DNA from: CAZGCA01 sp964524145
Lineage (GTDB): Bacteria; Hydrogenedentota; CAZGCA01
Length of the DNA: 64,000 nucleotides
Assembly (NCBI GenBank): GCA_964524145.1
Contig: CAZGCA010000012.1
Location: 21,902 to 85,901, forward strand
Reading direction: 5' to 3'
Each line of letters begins with the position of its first letter. The first letter of the stretch is position 1. A program made the position numbers and the translations under genes. Below the pieces are notes generated by a model that saw only the letters and a program-made list of their open reading frames with translations, was not told the DNA's origin and ran no database searches. Positions 1 through 10,300 of this stretch are shown piece by piece.

Positions 1-882
1 GAAGTTGTGCTGACGGCACTGAGGCATCTCCGCCATTCGCTTCAGCATTCGTTTAGTCACGAGCTCGAGCATGTCGGGGTTCGTCAGGCAGAGCTGGGTT
101 TCGAATCCCTGCCGGGAGCCGCCGATCTCCGAGAAGTACTCGGGATGCGTTGCAAAGAACTCATCCGGGCTCACGTATCTGAAATAGCTGTGTGCTCTGC
201 CGTCGAACGCATACTGGATCCCGTGAGGGTTCTCTGCATCCCCGTTACCGTTGTTATCCCGAACGCGGGCGAGAAATGCCGCGTCGCGGCCCGGCCAGGC
301 GTAGCTTGCATGGCGCCACGCAAACGCGGGACGCACAAGCTTGTCTATGTGCGGCAGCGGCACCTCGGCACCCTGCGGCGTTCTTGTCACGCCCGGCGCG
401 TACCATCTCACACCTAACACGTTCTCCAGGAAATCAAACGTGCCGTACAATGTGCCCGCTCCACGCGTTCCTGCAATAACGATATGCGGCGGTACCGTGC
501 GTATCACGTACCCCTGTTCGCCAAGCTCCGCCGCCTGCGGGTCGACCCCCACCCCCTGCGCGGCCGCTCCGCACCCCAGCACGATCATGGGCGCGTCTTC
601 GACAGGCGGTTCGTCGACGATGGGAAGGTCCACCCCGGTACACGTCTTGAAATACGAGCGCAACTCCTCGGCGGCACGCTTCTCTGACGGGCTGGCCGAC
701 GAGGATAATACGATCCGGTAATCGCTCGCAGCGTTCCTGGCCAAATAGAGAACTTCTCTCTCCGCGATCGGCACCGAGCGAGGTTGAGTGGAAGCCGGCT
801 GAGCCTTGTCCTCGCCAGGCGCACACGAAACCAGCAACACAGAAACGACTGTAAGAACAATGGCTGAAAGTAACTTGGACAT
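1..882 (-). CDS. DUF4838/GH67-N-like secreted lipoprotein, 3' end beyond window
   Basis: This gene is open from an ATG at 882 to the left edge (294 codons, no stop), so it is partial. A strong Shine-Dalgarno GGAGGAGGG lies about 8 nt upstream of the ATG. The N-terminus is a lipoprotein signal (hydrophobic run ending LLVSC, with the lipobox Cys near residue 20), so the protein should be anchored to a membrane. The body resembles the N-terminal domain of GH67 alpha-glucuronidases and the DUF4838 family: an SEKRAAEELRSY segment, a GTRGAGTLYGTFDFLE segment, then VLGVRWYAPG, an order typical of these proteins in Planctomycetes and Hydrogenedentota. A carbohydrate-active role is inferred. It lies downstream of two giant dockerin proteins and a GH89 gene on the same strand, which fits a glycan-degradation locus. 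The catalytic part, if any, is outside the window. Confidence 0.8.
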   Translation of the reverse strand, partial: MSKLLSAIVLTVVSVLLVSCAPGEDKAQPASTQPRSVPIAEREVLYLARNAASDYRIVLSSSASPSEKRAAEELRSYFKTCTGVDLPIVDEPPVEDAPMIVLGCGAAAQGVGVDPQAAELGEQGYVIRTVPPHIVIAGTRGAGTLYGTFDFLENVLGVRWYAPGVTRTPQGAEVPLPHIDKLVRPAFAWRHASYAWPGRDAAFLARVRDNNGNGDAENPHGIQYAFDGRAHSYFRYVSPDEFFATHPEYFSEIGGSRQGFETQLCLTNPDMLELVTKRMLKRMAEMPQCRQHNF

Positions 883-1019
883 AAGACATTTCCCTCCTCC
901 TAAACAGTAAGAGCCACCAGTCCTATTACTATACCACAACCACGGTTCTGCTTCAGACACAATCCAAGACGACCACCTCCAGCAAGAGTTTGAATGCCAA
1001 TGAGAAAGAGACCTTGAGA

Positions 1020-4000
1020 CTACACCTGCTCCGATACGTCCATCCCGAGGGCGGTGTTGATCACGAGCTGCACGTCGATGGCGTTGACGGACTCGTCCCC
1101 ATTCAAGTCACAATCATAGCCAGTGTGAATACCTAGGGCCTCGTTGATGACCAACTGCACGTCAATAGCGTTTACGCTCCCATCACCGTTCACGTCACCA
1201 AACGCAAACGGCGGCTTGTCATCTTCATCTAACGGGTCTGTGCCGGCATCGATTTCACGTCCATCCGAAGCGCCGTCGCCATCGGTATCACGCTCAAGCG
1301 GGTCCGTATCATACTCACTGATTTCCTCAGCGTCCGAGAGGCGATCACCATCCGTGTCACTGTTTGTAGGATCTGTTCCGTACTGGCTAACCTCATCACC
1401 GTCGCTCAGCCCGTCATTGTCAGTATCGGAGTTGTTCGGATCACACCTATATACGTGCTCGTCAGTATTGCTCAAGCCATCGGCGTCTACATCACCGTCA
1501 CCGTCGTCGGTTACCGGGTCAAGACCGTTTTGCACCTCCCACCCGTCAGGCATGCCGTCATCGTCCGAATCAGCGTCGAGATAATTCGGAAGCCCATCGC
1601 TGTCGGGATCGCTGGTGCCTTCGTCGGCATCAGGGAGTTCGTCGTCGTCCGAGTCGGTGTCGAGATAGTTCGGGAGCCCATCGTCGTCAGGATCGTCTGT
1701 ACCCTCCTCCTCGTCCAGAATACCGTCACCGTCACTGTCTTTCACCAGCAACATCAGCGCGAAATTCACCTCCGCAACGTCACCCGCGGGCACATAAACA
1801 CTTGTCGCCGTATCCTTCTCGTAACCGTCGGCGGACACTTGAACCGTGTAGAGGTTCGTAGGTTCCGAGTCGCTAGGTGCCAAGTTGGCGAACACGTAGT
1901 TCCCTCGATCGGACGAGAATACCGTTCCCGGAACGTCCGACACTGTCACTGTCGCATCAGCAATTGGGTCGCCCGTACGTGCATCCGTTATCAGGCCCAC
2001 GATGGCGCCCCGCGCATCCTCATTTTGGAAATCCGTCGTGAACGTGCGAGGCGTGTTGTTTCCGGGAGCCGCACCATACTGGTCCACTGGAATAACTCGC
2101 CAGTGGTACGTTCGGTTGTTCATGAGCCCGTCCGCATCGCTCACCACTGCGCTGGTGCTTGTAAGCCTTTCCACGACTATCACGCCTACCGTGAAGTCGC
2201 TGTCCTCCGCCAACTCGAGACGGTAGGTGAGCGCGTGGCCGTCCGGATCAGTCGTCTCCTCCCAAACGAATACCGGCGTCTTGCCCATCACTGCACCATT
2301 TTCCGGATACACCAGCGTCACTGGCAACGGCGCCTCGTTGTCTTGCTGCCCCCGGTAGATTGTAGTCAACAAGTACGTGCTGGTCTCGCACGTCTCCGGG
2401 TCTGTGATGTAGTAGAACACTTTGTACGTACCGGGATGGCTGAAATCGACTTCTGCTATTAGCGTTGATGCAGCCCACCTGAAGATACCGGTATCAAGGT
2501 TCGAGATCTCCGGGCTGTAGTTGACGCGCGACATCGCAACAACCCTTTGGAACTCATCGTAGTCATCGTCGGCAGGCTCGCCGCCATCATACAACGGCGT
2601 CTTTACCTCAACCCACGCTTGGTATTCCTCCGTCAAGTAGTCTCTGTCTGCCCGCGCCTCCAGAACATCGATCGGTTCGTCGGGGCCTATCGTTTTCGGT
2701 GTCGCGTATTGCCAGCCTACAGACCGACCTGCGTTCGAGCCAAACCCCAACACCAACTGTCCTGCGCGGCATCCGGGATCATCGAGTAGCGCGTGCTGCG
2801 GCCAATCCGCCTGGGCGCTGTTGCTACGGGTAGCGGTGTATTCGGCCACCTGCTCGGCCGCTGACCGAAACGAGTCCTTCAACGTTTTGCCTAAACTCAC
2901 TTCTCGGAACAACTCTGTGACAAACACCTCGCCGTCCCGAATTCCGTCATCCATGTCTGCCACGCCCCGATGCGATATCTCGTTTGCCCCGCAGCTTGCA
3001 ATGATTGTCCGATGCTCGCCCGTCACGACCGGAACAAAGCTACCCGAATGGCATGCGCCATAGACAAACACGATGTCCTGGCCAGCAGCATCGTCGTCTG
3101 CCAGGACAAGATCCGATTGGAGGGTGTGGAAGTAGCTCGCGAGTTGCTGCGCCGTGACATAACCTTCGCCCCCGGAGGTCGAGTAGAGGCAAAACCGGTT
3201 GACGCTCCCGTGATCGACCCAGACGACATAGAGCGGCGCGGTTCTCTCGGTCATTCTCGCAAACGCCCATTGCTCAATGGCGTACTGAATGCTCTCTCTC
3301 GTCGGCGTATCGTCGACCTCCGTATTCGCACCGGCCTCTTCACCCTCAAGCAGTTCGCGCAGGTAATAGATATCCTCATGGGCAAACCCGCGATCCCGCA
3401 GAACACCGTAGACGAAGTCGGTGGTTTTCGCGTGTTCTCGATGCCCTTCAGAATGCAGGTCGATCCTGCCAAGCACGATGATCGCGTAGCCCGCGCCGTT
3501 CTTGACTATCAACCGGACAGCGTCATCGTCGTCGTACCCGGGCGAGGTAGCTCGCAAGAAGTTGTCGTCTTCATCGAAGTTGGCCTGGAATTCCCAAGTG
3601 CCTGCACAAGTATCTGCATTGTCGAAATTGATACCTGAGCTAAGAAGATCGAATCTGGCTATGCCCACTTTCGTGCCAGCGGTCGTCGTCCCGAGCACTG
3701 TCTCAACCTCGATCGCTTCGTCTGGTTCTGGCGTATTACGGTTGGGATCCCTCCAATAGAGTTCTATAGTCCTTCCCCCCTGCAAGGACACGAGATCAAG
3801 GCTAGTGGGAGGAACGGGCGCCACAAACGTGGCCGTCGCCGTGAGTTCCCTAGTCCCTCCCAATCCTACGGGAACCGAGGACGCCGAAAGCTCCAGCGAT
3901 AACGTCGGTTGCGCCTTGGTCACGGTAAACTCAGCCGGACGGCTCGCAGAGCTTCTGTAGATATCGTCCCCGGGCCAGGAAGCAATCACCTCCCAAGGGT

Positions 4001-6779
4001 TCTTTCCCTCCGATGCTTCAGTGGGATAGAACATCCGGCTATAGCTGTTTACAAGGTGGGGAACAACCACACCCTCCGGGAAGTTCGAGAGCGCTAGGCC
4101 GGAAGGCAGCTTACTGGTGAAGCCGACAAACGTTCCCCTCCCTGCCGTCCCGACAATCGTGCCCGATATCGTTATCGATTTGCCGAGTTGCACTGTTTGA
4201 GGATCAACAAAACATGTGATAGACGACGGGGCAGTACCGCTTGTCGACAGTATCGTGCACTCGTTCGACACAGCCTCGGTGCCGTAATCGTCGCCGTCGC
4301 TTGGCGTGACTGTCAAATACCACACGTCACCCACCACTGTAAACAAATCCTTGACAAGACTGTAACGGTCTCCGTCGTCAGCAAACTCGTGGTCGCTGAA
4401 TCCCGTTTCGCCCACATGCCTCACATACCAGTCGTACATGTAGCTGATAACGTCACCATCCTCGTCAGCACTGGGTGTGATTACCAAGCAGACCAGATCC
4501 GTATCGGCATTTTCGAACGTCGGGAAAGACAGGACAGGCTGGCTCGGCGGCGTGTTAACAATGGTCGTCGAGTCCGAGGCCGGTCCGGAATACGCAATCG
4601 CATCCCAACAACGTACGCTGCACGTCCAGGTTTCGTGCTTCTTCGTGTACCATGAATCCAGGGTGTCTTGCGGGTACCATTTCGGCCCGTGCACTATAGC
4701 TTCCGACCCGTTTGACCAGGCATACTCGTACCTTGCCGTTCGCCGCCCGCTTACCGTGCTTTCGCTCGTTACGCTACACACTAGATTATGCGTCGTCCTG
4801 GGTCGCTCGGGAGTCGTGTCCGGTGTCACGTCCACCTCCGGCGTTGTGGGCAGAATACCCGTGTCAACCTCGTGTGGGTCCGTTCCGTAACCGTATTCCT
4901 GGAAGTTGGTTATCCCGTCCTGGTCAGGGTCGTCCAAAGCATCATTCACCAACGGGTCTAGCTCGTTGGCTACTTCCCAACCGTCAGGCATGACATCGCC
5001 ATCGGTGTCGCAGTCGTTTGGGTTACAAGCATGCACGAATTCCTGTCCATTCGTGAGTTGGTCTCCATCAATGTCCTCGTCAGCATCGTGACTCAGATCG
5101 CCAAAGTGCTCGATCTCCCAAGCATCCCCCAAACGGTCGAAATCAGTATCAAAACCGGCTGGAACGTATTCGTCGCAGCCTATGTCGTACTCACTCCCTG
5201 TGTCGTCGGCGCCGAGACTTTCCAGGTCAAAAGGTCGCAGCTCGCCGTCAAGATCATCCGAAGGCGCACCGGTATCTGTACCGGCGTCTATACACGGTGA
5301 ATCGTCCTGCAAGTGGTGGTCTATGACTTGGTACGCATCGCCGCTTCCTGCATAGTGGATCAGGTTACCAGCAACTGATACAGTTGTCGCCGTATTATCT
5401 ACGATAACGCCACGATCGCTCTGGCTCGTGTCGACGTTGATACGCATACCAACTAATGCTCCTTGCGTAAACGATGCCGCCGAGTCGACCAACGTGGTCC
5501 AGCCGGTGCTCGCGTCGTAAGTCGGGTCACCGGTCCATGTGCCCGAAGAGCCGTCCCGGAACAATGGGTCTCCATCGATATTGTTGCTTGCCCCCGCCAC
5601 GTTTGCGTTGATTGCGTGGGCGCCGGTATATAGCGGCCCATCATCGTAATAGTCTCCATCAGGGTTGTTGTAGAAAAGACAGTGTCTCACCTCCGGGTTG
5701 CTTTGAGCACCGGTCACGTGGATTGCATGACAAGCATTACTCAGGAGGATGTTATTGACAATCACCGGTGAAGAATCCTCGCAGTAGATCCCGCCCCCGG
5801 CACCGCTATCCGAGATGTTACTCGCAATCGTATTGTTATGGATGGCACCATTACACAGGTAAAGCCCACCGCCATCGAATCCGGCCGAATTGTCCAAAAT
5901 GCCGTTGTTTTGGATTGCGCCGTCGCACCCGGAGATCCCGCCGCCCCGGCGCCTAGCCCGGTTGCCCGTGATCATGTTAGCGCGGATAGTACCGTCGCAC
6001 TCGTGGAGCCCCCCACCACTTCCAAACGAACCAGTTGCGGAATTGCCTGTTATCGTATTGTTCGTGATGATGCCGTCGCACTCGTGAAGCCCCCCGCCAT
6101 TTCCCAGCAAACCAGTTGCAGAGTTGCCCGTTATTGTATTGTTCGTGATGGTGCCGTCGCACTCGTAAAGCCCCCCACCATAACCGTCTGCCGAGTTGCC
6201 CACAATGGTATTGTCTTTTATCGTTCCCGGGCACCATGCGAACCCACCGCCCAGCTCCGCAGAGTTGCCCTTAACGACGTTGTGCTGAACGGTGCCACGA
6301 CAACCCGAAAGTCCGCCGCCTTGTTTAGAAGTGTTGCCTGCGATGGTGTTGTATTGGATAGTTGCCAAGGTGTTATGGCCGCGGATTCCCCCACCATAGT
6401 AGGCATTGCCATTGGTTATGGTGAAACCCGAGAGGACACACTCGAAGGACTCTGCGCCTGAAAAGGTCACCACAGAGTCAAATTGGTTGCCATCTATGAC
6501 AGTACTTGCAGCCACGTCTCGATCGGTGGGCTCGACAGAACGCAGGATGATCTTCTTCCCATTGAAGTGAATGTTCTCAACGTACGTCCCTTCTTCGACA
6601 ATTACCTCATCGCCATCGACCGCTGCATCTATGCCCGCTTGGATCGTGACAAACGCTGTCGCCCACGACCTCCCGTCCCACTGGCCGGAGGTGTTGTCTT
6701 TGTCCACGTACAAATTGTCAGCAAACGCAGCGGGAGAGAGCGCAACAGCAACCGCAGTTAGAAAGGTGAGGTTTCTCAT
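1020..6779 (-). CDS. Giant secreted protein: beta-helix, TSP3 repeats, C13-like protease module, C-terminal dockerin
   Basis: The ATG at 6779 is preferred to the adjacent in-frame TTG and gives 1,919 aa. Domains in order (approximate residues): signal peptide 1-21; right-handed parallel beta-helix 40-370 with NNTITGN-type rungs; thrombospondin type 3 Ca-binding repeats 545-640; Ig/fibronectin-like domains 650-960; a clan CD (C13/caspase-like) protease module 1095-1345 with IIVLGR, a VDHGS His near 1190 and a YGACHSGSF Cys near 1243; FN3-like 1480-1585; carboxypeptidase regulatory-like 1590-1675; more TSP3 repeats 1680-1855; a C-terminal type I dockerin pair with two NAIDVQLVIN motifs. The protein is presumably secreted and held on the surface or in an assembly by the dockerin. 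It is paralogous to the gene at 7351-13071 over the Ig-protease-FN3 core, but the N-terminus differs. Its ATG overlaps the stop of the scar ORF upstream (TGATG). The protease substrate is unknown. Confidence 0.88.
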   Translation of the reverse strand: MRNLTFLTAVAVALSPAAFADNLYVDKDNTSGQWDGRSWATAFVTIQAGIDAAVDGDEVIVEEGTYVENIHFNGKKIILRSVEPTDRDVAASTVIDGNQFDSVVTFSGAESFECVLSGFTITNGNAYYGGGIRGHNTLATIQYNTIAGNTSKQGGGLSGCRGTVQHNVVKGNSAELGGGFAWCPGTIKDNTIVGNSADGYGGGLYECDGTITNNTITGNSATGLLGNGGGLHECDGIITNNTITGNSATGSFGSGGGLHECDGTIRANMITGNRARRRGGGISGCDGAIQNNGILDNSAGFDGGGLYLCNGAIHNNTIASNISDSGAGGGIYCEDSSPVIVNNILLSNACHAIHVTGAQSNPEVRHCLFYNNPDGDYYDDGPLYTGAHAINANVAGASNNIDGDPLFRDGSSGTWTGDPTYDASTGWTTLVDSAASFTQGALVGMRINVDTSQSDRGVIVDNTATTVSVAGNLIHYAGSGDAYQVIDHHLQDDSPCIDAGTDTGAPSDDLDGELRPFDLESLGADDTGSEYDIGCDEYVPAGFDTDFDRLGDAWEIEHFGDLSHDADEDIDGDQLTNGQEFVHACNPNDCDTDGDVMPDGWEVANELDPLVNDALDDPDQDGITNFQEYGYGTDPHEVDTGILPTTPEVDVTPDTTPERPRTTHNLVCSVTSESTVSGRRTARYEYAWSNGSEAIVHGPKWYPQDTLDSWYTKKHETWTCSVRCWDAIAYSGPASDSTTIVNTPPSQPVLSFPTFENADTDLVCLVITPSADEDGDVISYMYDWYVRHVGETGFSDHEFADDGDRYSLVKDLFTVVGDVWYLTVTPSDGDDYGTEAVSNECTILSTSGTAPSSITCFVDPQTVQLGKSITISGTIVGTAGRGTFVGFTSKLPSGLALSNFPEGVVVPHLVNSYSRMFYPTEASEGKNPWEVIASWPGDDIYRSSASRPAEFTVTKAQPTLSLELSASSVPVGLGGTRELTATATFVAPVPPTSLDLVSLQGGRTIELYWRDPNRNTPEPDEAIEVETVLGTTTAGTKVGIARFDLLSSGINFDNADTCAGTWEFQANFDEDDNFLRATSPGYDDDDAVRLIVKNGAGYAIIVLGRIDLHSEGHREHAKTTDFVYGVLRDRGFAHEDIYYLRELLEGEEAGANTEVDDTPTRESIQYAIEQWAFARMTERTAPLYVVWVDHGSVNRFCLYSTSGGEGYVTAQQLASYFHTLQSDLVLADDDAAGQDIVFVYGACHSGSFVPVVTGEHRTIIASCGANEISHRGVADMDDGIRDGEVFVTELFREVSLGKTLKDSFRSAAEQVAEYTATRSNSAQADWPQHALLDDPGCRAGQLVLGFGSNAGRSVGWQYATPKTIGPDEPIDVLEARADRDYLTEEYQAWVEVKTPLYDGGEPADDDYDEFQRVVAMSRVNYSPEISNLDTGIFRWAASTLIAEVDFSHPGTYKVFYYITDPETCETSTYLLTTIYRGQQDNEAPLPVTLVYPENGAVMGKTPVFVWEETTDPDGHALTYRLELAEDSDFTVGVIVVERLTSTSAVVSDADGLMNNRTYHWRVIPVDQYGAAPGNNTPRTFTTDFQNEDARGAIVGLITDARTGDPIADATVTVSDVPGTVFSSDRGNYVFANLAPSDSEPTNLYTVQVSADGYEKDTATSVYVPAGDVAEVNFALMLLVKDSDGDGILDEEEGTDDPDDDGLPNYLDTDSDDDELPDADEGTSDPDSDGLPNYLDADSDDDGMPDGWEVQNGLDPVTDDGDGDVDADGLSNTDEHVYRCDPNNSDTDNDGLSDGDEVSQYGTDPTNSDTDGDRLSDAEEISEYDTDPLERDTDGDGASDGREIDAGTDPLDEDDKPPFAFGDVNGDGSVNAIDVQLVINEALGIHTGYDCDLNGDESVNAIDVQLVINTALGMDVSEQV
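5940..6178 (-). repeat. Tandem beta-helix coding repeats (about 78-81 bp period)
   Basis: Three consecutive units of 25-27 codons encode GGGL(Y/H)ECDG followed by TI(T)NN(T)ITGN. The two higher-coordinate units are nearly identical at DNA level and the third is more diverged. The similarity of silent positions suggests recent unit duplication within the beta-helix domain. Confidence 0.7.
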
Positions 6780-7126
6780 CAAGCAGCCCCCATAAAGATC
6801 AAGACTTGCAGCAACCTCTCGTCTTTTGGTCTGTAGACATGATAGACCAGAATACCCCCCGCGTCAAGCATGGACAACAACGAATCACAGCGATGGTCGC
6901 GTCTATGATATGTGTGGTCCCCCAATAGGTATATGCGCATCAGAACGGGAATCGGAAGCGGTCCGCTCCGGTTACAGAATCTCTTTGTGATACTTCGTCC
7001 ACAGGCGGCGCACGACCTCCCGTCCCACGGGCCGGAGATGTTGTCTTTGCAGACGTACCAAGGAGCCCCAAGTGCCGCCTGGCACATCGTGACCGCAAAC
7101 ACAATAGAAAAGCAGAGCCTTCTCAT
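6779..7126 (-). pseudogene. Chimeric scar ORF: 5' end of a giant gene fused to a GH89 3' tail
   Basis: The ATG at 7126 has a GGGGAG Shine-Dalgarno 8 nt upstream, almost the same leader as the giant gene at 13071. Codons 1-37 encode a signal peptide followed by a YVCKDN/GPWDGRS stretch matching the start of the giant protein at 6779. The sequence then switches, within a shared 9-bp GAGGTCGTG, into the last codons, stop and 3' flank of the GH89 gene, read in another frame (RSITKRF). A 72-bp segment here (6948-7019) matches 13305-13376 with three mismatches. The hybrid frame stays open to a TGA that overlaps the ATG of the next giant gene. It is best explained as a deletion scar in an ancestral tandem array. 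The 115-aa product may still be made and could couple translation to the downstream gene, but no function is expected. Confidence 0.8.
6948..7019. repeat. 72-bp dispersed repeat, copy 1 (GH89 3' end)
   Basis: This segment matches 13305-13376 with three mismatches over 72 bp. On the minus strand it carries the final 14 codons and stop of a GH89-like gene plus about 25 bp of 3' flank. The two mismatches inside the codons are silent, as expected for a tail derived from a once-functional paralogue. Confidence 0.85.
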
Positions 7127-7350
7127 CTAGCGAACTCCCCGAAGCTTGGCTCTTCCATTTATCGCCCCCACTCCCAAACTCCCAACATGATATCGCAGAA
7201 ACCTCTCTTCGTCAAGACATAACTTGATCAAGACAACCATGCGCAGCGAGATTTGGTGGGATGTGTTTCCGGCCCAAGCCGTAAGATGGCGGCGACGAAC
7301 TTTAGGAGCGAACACCTTGTCCGGAGGTCAAAGAAAGAGAGACCGCGAAA

Positions 7351-10300
7351 CTACACCTGCTCCGATACGTCCATCCCGAGCGCGGTGTTGATCACGAGCT
7401 GCACGTCGACGGCGTTGCAGAGTGTGTCAACATTTAGATCAGAAAAGGAAGCTGGATAGGGGATGTCAATCCGGAGCGCGCTGTTGATTACCAGCTGCAC
7501 GTCGAGCGCGTTCACTGTACCGTCGCAGTTGACGTCCCTTGGCACCCCGCTATGTTCAGGATGGTCGTTAGGGATGAGAGGGTTTGTGCCGGTATCAATC
7601 TCAACGTTGTCCCAGAACTCGTCGCCATCGGTGTCGCGCAAGGTCGGGTTGGTACCGTAGTCATTGACCTCGTTGCCATCACGGAGAGCGTCGCCGTCGG
7701 TGTCGGCGTTGAGCGGGTTGGTGCCGTAGTCGTTGATCTCGTTGCCATCACGGAGAGCGTCGTGGTCGGTGTCATTGTTATTGGGCAACGTACCCAGTTC
7801 GTATTCTTCAATATTGGTCAATGAGTCTGAATCGATGTCGGCGCTAGCGTCGTTGATCGTCGGAGCGCAATCGTACCACCCTTCCCAACCATCGGGCATA
7901 CCATCGTCGTCGCTGTCGGTGTTGTCCGGTTCTGTCCCGTAAAAGTTGACCTCATGCCCGTCCTCAAGGCCGTCGTTGTCGCTGTCGATATCAATTGGGT
8001 CCGTCCCTCGGTTGACTTCATCTCCATCCTCGAGACCATCATCATCACTGTCGGAGTCACGCGGGTCTGTGCCGTGCGTGTTTACCTCGTCGCCATCGTC
8101 CAGCAAGTCGTCATCGGTGTCCCGATCTCCCGGATCGGTATGAAGATCATATTCCTCCAGGTTGGTCAGCCCGTCCGCATCGGCGTCCTCCGACGCGTCA
8201 TCCAGTCCGTGCTCTTTTTCCCACGCGTCGAGCATACCGTCCTCATCCATATCTGCTGATACCATTACTTCAATCGACTTCGATGCCGTTCCACCTTCAC
8301 TGTCATGCAGCACCAGGTCAATAGAGTGACTGCCCTCTATGTCATCTACAGGTGTGATTGTCAACTCGTCAGTAGCTTGGTCAATTGCAGCGTCGAATAG
8401 CGAGGTATCGAAGGCACTCACCGACCACACAAGATCTGTGTCGGCATCCTCCACGTCATGTTCGTATTCACTCAGATCGTAGATCCGGGCGACGCTTGTC
8501 TCTACAGAAAGGGGGTCCGGTATCGGCGGGTTTATCCATGGCTCGTCGTTAACAGATTCTACCGTCAACTCCAGTTCCGTGCTATCCCACAATCCTCCCG
8601 GGTCGGTGCATGTGAATGCTATTGTCTCTCCACCGTGCCAATTGCTCGCAGGGCTGAGTGTCACTGCGTGAGTTGAGGGATGGATCTGTACCGCAACCTC
8701 TATCGCACCGGAATGTGTCCAGCTCAACTCAGCATCGGGGTTGTCTGCATCCGAAACATAATCATCAAGGTCTATGCTCGTATCCCTGCCGTCCTCATCG
8801 AATTCCACCGGATTGATTGGCTGACAGACCGGGGGTTGTTTCACACGCTCAAGCCGAAAGTCTGCTTCAGCTACCTTTCCCGCGGGTACTTCGGCTTCTC
8901 CCGTACGACTGTGGTAGCCTTGTGCCGAAGCCTCGACCACATGTGTGCCTTTGGCCAAGTTCGAGACAACGTATTTCCCTTGACTGTCTGACCTTCCGAT
9001 TCCGGGGCCTGGCGTTGCCGTGATTGTCGCACCAACAATGACGGTACCAGAGAATGAATCGGACACCCTGCCCACAATAGAACCCTGCGCGTCTCCATTC
9101 AGGAAATCCGTTGTGAACATGCGAACGGCATTGTTTGCCGGAGTTGCACCAAACTGATCCACAGGGATGACCCGCCAGTAGTATGTCTGCAGATCTTCGA
9201 TGCCGTCCGCGACGGTCGTCACTGCCACGGTCTCCAGGAGTCCTCCCTTGACAATCGTGCCTTCCTCCGGAAACTCGCTGTCCTCGGACACCTCGAGACG
9301 ATACGTAAACATGTTGCCCTCCGGGTCGGAAGTCTCCTCCCAGGCAAATACCGGCATGCTACCCATCAATGCATCATTGTCCGGGTACACCAGCGTCACG
9401 GGCAATGGTGCCTGATTGCCCTCTTGCGCTTGGTAGATAGTTGTCAGCAAGTATGAACTGGTCTCCCCAGTATGTGGATCCGTGATGTAGTAGAAGACCT
9501 TGTAGGTGCCGGGCACGCCGAAATCGACTTCTTGAGACAGGTCAAACACGGTCCACCCAAACGTGCCAGTGTCGAGATCGGAGATGGCCGCATTGTATGA
9601 AATACGCGGCATCTCCACTACCTCTTGAGAGTCAGGGTTGGACGGGTCGACGACCGTTGAACCCAGGTAACTCGGCGTTTTCACTTCAACCCACGCTACA
9701 TAGTCCCCTGCCAGGTGGTCCCTATCAGCACGCGCTTCCAGGACGTCAATAATTTCGTCGGGACCTATCACCGTGGGCGTCGCGTACAGCCAGCCTACAG
9801 ACCGGCCTGCATTGGATCCAAACCCGAGCACCAGTTGTTCCGCACGCTCCCCTGGGTCGTCGAGCAGTGGATGCTGCAATCGATCTGACTCACCGATGTT
9901 GCTCCGCTCCGCGGTGTATTCCCCCACCTTCTCAGCAGCAAGTTCGAACGAGCGTTTGAGCGTCCTGCCCCTGCTTGCATTCCGGAAGAGCTCTGTGATA
10001 AACACTTCGCCGTCGCGAATGTCGTCGTCCGGGTCAACCACACCGCGGTGGGACACCTCCTCGGGGCCGCAGCTCGTTACTACCATGCGCTCCTGGTCGG
10101 AAAGGGACGGAATGAATGTACCGGCGTGGCAGGCTCCATAGATAAACACCATCTCTTCTTCGGCAGCTTCGGGGTTTGTCTGATGCAGTCCCGTGCGCAA
10201 CGCCGCAAAGTAGCCTGCTACATCGTCGGGCGTGATGTAACGGTCCTTATCCTGGGTCGAATAGATGTGGAACACCTCTTCGCTGCCGTGGTCGAGAAAG

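Noticed and set aside
1144..2462. Plus-strand frames across the TSP3/dockerin part of the first giant gene
   Set aside because: They arise from the Asp/Gly-rich repeat codons read in antisense; the products are Ser/Pro or Val/Arg low-complexity.
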